Below are positions 62,301-64,000 of a DNA stretch of 64,000 bases, one piece after another. The stretch's first letter is position 1, and every line of letters begins with the position of its first letter. Made by a program: the position numbers and the translations under genes. The DNA is from Saccharum officinarum (lineage: Eukaryota; Streptophyta; Magnoliopsida; Poales; Poaceae), in the NCBI GenBank assembly GCA_020631735.1, contig CM036160.1:8958746-9022745 (forward strand). The letters are read 5' to 3'. The notes beneath the pieces were generated by a model. The model was not told the origin of the DNA, ran no database searches, and worked only from the letters and a program-made list of their open reading frames with translations.

Positions 62301-62961
62301 GACCGACCATGAACTGGTCCAGCTCCGGGTCGCGCGGCTCGTGGCGGCCCGGCGGGCGCGCGTCCAGCTTCGCCGCCATGGCCGTCAGCCTCTCCAGCAC
62401 GTCCGGCGGCGCGCCCACCTGCAACCACACAGCGCGTGCGTCATTTCATAGCCACCATGTTGTGAGGGTGAGCGTGAGGACGCGACAGGCGTGGATAGAT
62501 ATAGATAGATTACGCATCAAATTAAGCAAATCTCGCTTGAGGAATCAAGAAATAAAAAGATGCGATTTTTCCGACGGCCGGTGATGCCAGGGGCCAGGGT
62601 GGAAGCTCAAGCTTAGTACTTTCTGGCAGTCGAGGTAGGCGGCGAGGAGCGCCGAGTACTGCGGGTGCGCGACGATCTTGTCCTTGATGGCCTCGGCCTC
62701 CGCCGCCGACATCTCGGCGCTGGCGTGCTTGGCGTACGGCAACTGCTGCTGCTGCTGCGACGACGGGCCGCCAGCGGCGGCGTGGTGGTGCAGGAGCGCG
62801 AGCGGCGAGCCGTAGTACGCGGGGGACGCCGCCGCCGCCGTCGACAGCGGCAGCTGCAGGAAGGAGGAAGACGACACCGCCGCCGCCGCCGCCGCCTTGG
62901 AGTTGGAGCCCCCGCTGCTGCTCCCAGCTCCGGCCCCGAGATTCCCGAAGCTCTGATCCAT
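40560..62961 (-). CDS. rs1: Class I KNOX homeodomain transcription factor (rough sheath1/OSH15 type)
   Basis: A nuclear TALE homeodomain protein that maintains meristem identity and, in rice OSH15, internode growth. Five coding exons on the minus strand join in phase: 62,961-62,620; 62,418-62,308; 62,191-62,044; 41,394-41,141; 40,763-40,560. Together they encode 352 residues. Every intron is GT-AG. KNOX1 covers about residues 86-129 and KNOX2 about 143-195, both crossing exon junctions. The ELK domain covers 234-255 and the homeodomain about 256-318, with the three-residue PYP loop extension and recognition helix [11 protein letters not shown] (306-316). The N terminus MDQSFGNLG and C terminus [13 protein letters not shown] match the OSH15/rs1/gnarley1 group as I know it. 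The serine/alanine- and glutamine-rich stretch at 20-75 is normal for it. The coding sequence is intact. Intron 3 is enlarged to 20.6 kb by a retrotransposon. The choice between rs1 and a co-orthologue is uncertain. Confidence 0.95.
41426..41875. mobile_element. hAT-type non-autonomous element beside the exon 4 acceptor
   Basis: 450 bp flanked by the 8-bp duplication TTGGTCAC (41,418-41,425 and 41,876-41,883). Terminal inverted repeats CAAGGTAATAAATAGCG and CGCTATTTAGTACCTTG match at all but one position. The interior is rich in TAGCGG and CCGCTA motifs. An 8-bp target duplication is the hAT hallmark. It lies 32 bp from the first base of exon 4. Confidence 0.9.
42773..42946. mobile_element. 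174-bp hAT-type MITE
   Basis: Flanked by the perfect 8-bp duplication GACAGGAT (42,765-42,772 and 42,947-42,954). Short terminal inverted repeats CATAGTCAC and GTGACTATG. The interior is rich in GGGTCGA-like and AACCCG motifs. Non-coding. Confidence 0.9.
43655..43903. mobile_element. Stowaway-like MITE
   Basis: 249 bp flanked by TA (43,653-43,654 and 43,904-43,905), with ends CTCGCTACATCCTAAA and TTTCAAGAGGGAG resembling the CTCCCTCC-type ends of Tc1/mariner MITEs. The ends have diverged. Confidence 0.65.
43947..44036. repeat. 46-bp tandem duplication
   Basis: Two units starting CAATCCTTCTATATAAAA at 43,947 and 43,993 are nearly identical (both continue AAGGAATGCATAAAAACAAC). It sits between the Stowaway-like element and the retrotransposon. 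Confidence 0.85.
44856..44873 (+). promoter_or_regulatory. Heat-shock-element-like array in the 5' LTR
   Basis: GAAccTTCtaGAAccTTg: three perfect alternating 5-bp heat-shock modules plus a fourth with one mismatch. This is the arrangement bound by trimeric heat-shock factors. It lies about 450 bp upstream of the TATA box. Confidence 0.7.
44923..45171 (+). promoter_or_regulatory. Two further TTCTAGAA boxes in the 5' LTR
   Basis: TTCTAGAA occurs at 44,923-44,930 and at 45,164-45,171. Each is a two-module inverted heat-shock half-array. Between them is an ACGT-core palindrome (ACACGTACGTGT at about 44,988-44,999). Confidence 0.6.
45321..45330 (+). promoter_or_regulatory. TATA box of the 5' LTR promoter
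   Basis: TATATAAAGG in the context CTGCC...ACTCC, a canonical plant TATA box. It is the best core-promoter candidate in the LTR, 912 bp from its left end. Confidence 0.75.
47097..47102 (+). terminator. Polyadenylation signal in the 5' LTR
   Basis: AATAAA, followed by the T/G-rich stretch TTCTCTTTGTTTGTTTTGTG. With the TATA box it implies an R region of about 1.7 kb. Confidence 0.6.
47182..47204 (+). other. Perfect hairpin at the end of the LTR
   Basis: CAGAAAAATAT, one G, then ATATTTTTCTG: an 11-bp stem with a single-base centre, 8 bp before the LTR end and 11 bp before the primer-binding site. Confidence 0.85.
47216..47233 (+). other. Primer-binding site of the intronic retrotransposon
   Basis: TGGCACGCCCGGTGGGAC begins 3 bp after the LTR. 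The TGG start fits pairing with a tRNA 3' CCA end; I cannot name the tRNA. Its first 11 bases (TGGCACGCCCG) also occur inside the LTR at 47,148-47,158. Confidence 0.75.
50790..51110 (+). repeat. Degenerate 76-79-bp tandem repeat, block 1
   Basis: Units with a GGCGTCATCTTC-like box, then CATCAACAACACC, then GGGGGCATCAC. They start near 50,796, 50,875, 50,951 and 51,027. Two adjacent units share the 20 bases CACGCTTGGGGCAGCACCAC. Confidence 0.7.
52350..52770 (+). repeat. Degenerate tandem repeat, block 2
   Basis: The same unit as in block 1, for example CAGCGTCATCTTCGACATCT near 52,490 and CGATGTCATCTCGGACATCG near 52,570. The period is again close to 76 bp, with lower identity. Confidence 0.55.
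54390..54835 (+). repeat. 44-bp minisatellite, about ten units
   Basis: Units containing TTGGCCGATGCCGCAACG and GGCTCCAACGGAGTTCTACG. GCCGA-type anchors lie at 54,401, 54,445, 54,489, 54,533, 54,577, 54,622, 54,666, 54,710, 54,754 and 54,800, so spacing is 44 bp with rare 45- or 46-bp units. No unit in any frame contains a stop, so long overlapping frames appear; they are not evidence of a protein. Confidence 0.93.
54877..54996 (+). repeat. Pyrimidine-rich tract
   Basis: About 120 bp of almost pure T with interspersed C and G (TTTTTGTTTTTGTTTTTG), directly after the minisatellite. Confidence 0.8.
56661..56673 (+). other. Polypurine tract of the intronic retrotransposon
   Basis: GGTGGGGGGCATT lies directly before the TGTTTG start of the 3' LTR. 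Confidence 0.8.
56674..59477 (+). repeat. 3' LTR of the intronic retrotransposon
   Basis: 2,804 bp, identical in length to the 5' LTR and differing at one base I could find (T at about 57,624). That change turns a long open frame present in the 5' LTR into a stop. It repeats the heat-shock-like array at 57,121-57,138, TTCTAGAA at 57,188-57,195 and 57,429-57,436, and the TATA box at 57,586-57,595. Confidence 0.96.
57121..57138 (+). promoter_or_regulatory. Heat-shock-element-like array in the 3' LTR
   Basis: Exact copy of 44,856-44,873. From this LTR, transcription would run toward 59,478 and onward through KNOX intron 3 and exons 3-1 on the antisense strand. Confidence 0.7.
59880..60575. mobile_element. 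696-bp foldback element, Mutator-like
   Basis: Two arms of about 340 bp are near-perfect reverse complements (left start GGAAAAAGTCTAAATAACCC, right end GGTTATTTAGACTTTTTCC). They are flanked by the 10-bp duplication TAAACACAAA (59,870-59,879 and 60,576-60,585). Only a short spacer around 60,225-60,240 is unpaired. Long inverted arms and a 9-10-bp duplication indicate the Mutator superfamily. No coding capacity. Confidence 0.93.
61196..61216. repeat. (CATCT) microsatellite
   Basis: CATCT repeated four times plus CATCT-like ends, in KNOX intron 3 just beside a MITE. Confidence 0.9.
61230..61471. mobile_element. Tourist-like MITE, copy 11, in KNOX intron 3
   Basis: Left end GGGCTGTTTAGTTGGCAAAA, right end TTTGGCATCTAAACGGTGCC. 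The interior matches copy 3 (CTAATTAGACTTAAAAG, TTGTCTCGTCCATTTC). Confidence 0.75.
62044..62961 (-). CDS. rs1: KNOX gene exons 1-3
   Basis: Exon 1 runs 62,961-62,620 (114 codons, ending in LDCQK, donor GTACTA). Exon 2 runs 62,418-62,308 (37 codons, VGAPPD to DQFM). Exon 3 runs 62,191-62,044 (49 codons plus one base, [10 protein letters not shown] to LSLT). Introns 1 and 2 are 201 and 116 bp. Exon 3 ends one base into a codon, at donor GTAAGA; the codon is completed to Asp by AT at the start of exon 4. Confidence 0.93.
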
Positions 62962-63300
62962 GGAGGAAAAGCAAGGAACAGCAGGCGCGATAGAACCCTA
63001 GAGAGCGACCGAGCGAACGGAACTCGCCGATCAGGAAGGAAGGGGGCGTCCGGTCCCTGTAGCTTCTCTCCCTCTGCACCACTAATGGCGGCGGCGGCCG
63101 TGGAGCGTACTCTCGCTCACAGTTGGAGGAGGACGAGGAGAGAGATGGGGAGAGGGGAGGTGCGGCTGGATATTAATGGGAAGGAGAGGGGGACGGGAGG
63201 GGAGGGGGAAGGGAAAGGTGTGCCTGCGCGACTGCCTCTGCCCTGTGAATGTATGGCTGGCTGGTGGCAATCCCTTTTCTCGCGTCAAATCTCACTGGAG
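62962..63300 (-). promoter_or_regulatory. KNOX 5' flank, pyrimidine-rich on the sense strand
   Basis: Upstream of the start codon, 63,120-63,225 is almost continuous GA on the plus strand, hence CT-rich in the gene's direction (GGGAGGGGAGGGGGAAGGG on plus). CT-rich leaders and GAGA-type sites are common in plant developmental genes. No TATA box is evident and the transcription start is not placed. Confidence 0.45.
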
Positions 63301-63425
63301 ACGAGGGCCTCCACTCCGAGTCAGCAACCGGTTACGTACCCCCGACGGGTAGGGTCTGCACCGTAAAATTTTATTTGTCGGATTATCTATATTCATATAC
63401 GGATAAAAAAATAGTTTCATACCGC

Positions 63426-63500
63426 ACTGCCGTATCCGTATGCCGCCGTATCCGTATATAGGCTCAGCAGCAGACGTATGCCGCCGTATCTGTATGCAAA
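63426..63500. repeat. GCCGCCGTATCCGTAT short repeat
   Basis: GCCGTATCCGTATGCCGCCG at 63,428 is followed by two more GCCGCCGTATC units (about 63,442 and 63,480). It may belong to a small hAT-like element spanning about 63,330-63,550, similar in style to the repeat-rich hAT elements in the intron; no termini were secured. Confidence 0.5.
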
Positions 63501-63893
63501 TCCACGTACGTATAGCCATAGATACATAAACTGCTGTTCCAGCCTCTGTGACCATGCATGACTAGGCTAGTATTTGAAATGTAGAAAACTAATAGGAAAT
63601 ATTTTTTACTATTATTTTTTTATAATATATTGTTGTTTGCTAAAAAGATCATTGTTATCTTAAAAGCTCTTTGCTACAAATCTATTGAAACAAGTTTCGT
63701 ATCTTAATTTTATCAAAAAAAAAGTTTGATATCTTAAAATTGTAAATGAATTGAACAATTGCTGACTAAATTTGTAAGTATGAAATAGTCATTGCGACGG
63801 TGTATTTGGTACAAGCAAGTCGCAAGCTATCGTCCTGTTTGGCTGGCTGGATGATGGTTTCTTCATGACTGTGGTAAACGGTTTCTGGTTTTA

Positions 63894-64000
63894 GACCTTG
63901 TTTAGTTTCAGGGTGTAAAGTTTTGATGTATTACATCGGGTGTCACATGGGGATGTCGCATGGGGTGTTCGGATACTAATAAAAAATAAATTACAAAATC
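63894..64000. mobile_element. Tourist-like MITE cut by the window end
   Basis: After TTA (63,891-63,893) the sequence GACCTTGTTTAGTTTC begins like the other members of the family; the window ends before the other terminus. Confidence 0.5.

Noticed and set aside
40560..62961. Two separate partial KNOX genes (exons 4-5 and exons 1-3)
   Set aside because: Splice phases match across the 20.6-kb gap (G joined to AT gives Asp), the domains join in order without overlap, and the intervening DNA is accounted for by insertions in one intron.

Overview
The window is nuclear DNA from a grass, most likely a panicoid such as sorghum, sugarcane, Miscanthus or maize (inference). The evidence is a class I KNOX gene of the rough sheath1/OSH15 type, GC-rich intronless lectin receptor kinases, and dense grass-type transposons: long-LTR retrotransposons, TTA-flanked MITEs, Stowaway-like elements, a CACTA remnant and GC-rich LINE derivatives. 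There are three supportable protein-coding genes. Nearly everything else is mobile DNA, often nested.

Layout. 1-4.3 kb: gene-free, ending in two MITEs. 4.34-19.69 kb: one 15.35-kb LTR retrotransposon (LTRs of 5,215 and 5,217 bp, CTAAA target duplication, initiator-Met-type primer site, decayed interior), inserted into the end of a MITE. 19.7-23.3 kb: a foldback MITE and a CACTA remnant with a Stowaway-like element nested in it. 23.3-25.4 and 29.3-31.4 kb: two intact, same-strand L-type lectin receptor-like kinases, a tandem pair, separated by 3.9 kb packed with about eight MITEs and a hAT-like element. 31.4-40.5 kb: no gene; a LINE-derived insertion with a 15-bp target duplication, a foldback element with an 11-bp duplication, a SINE-like sequence and a repeat-rich element.

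40.56-62.96 kb, minus strand: a complete five-exon KNOX gene encoding 352 residues. All exon junctions and reading phases can be traced in the sequence. Its third intron is 20.6 kb, and 15.07 kb of that is a second LTR retrotransposon (44,409-59,477; 2,804-bp LTRs differing at one base; ACTAG target duplication), antisense to the gene. The same intron holds two short hAT elements, a Stowaway-like element, a 696-bp near-perfect foldback and a MITE.

The most interesting feature is this young intronic retrotransposon. Upstream of the TATA box, its LTR carries a four-unit heat-shock-element-like array and two further TTCTAGAA boxes. It sits in the third intron of a class I KNOX gene; in maize knotted1, insertions in that intron cause ectopic expression. 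The idea that it is a heat- or stress-responsive, antisense-oriented modulator of a meristem gene is inference and can be tested.
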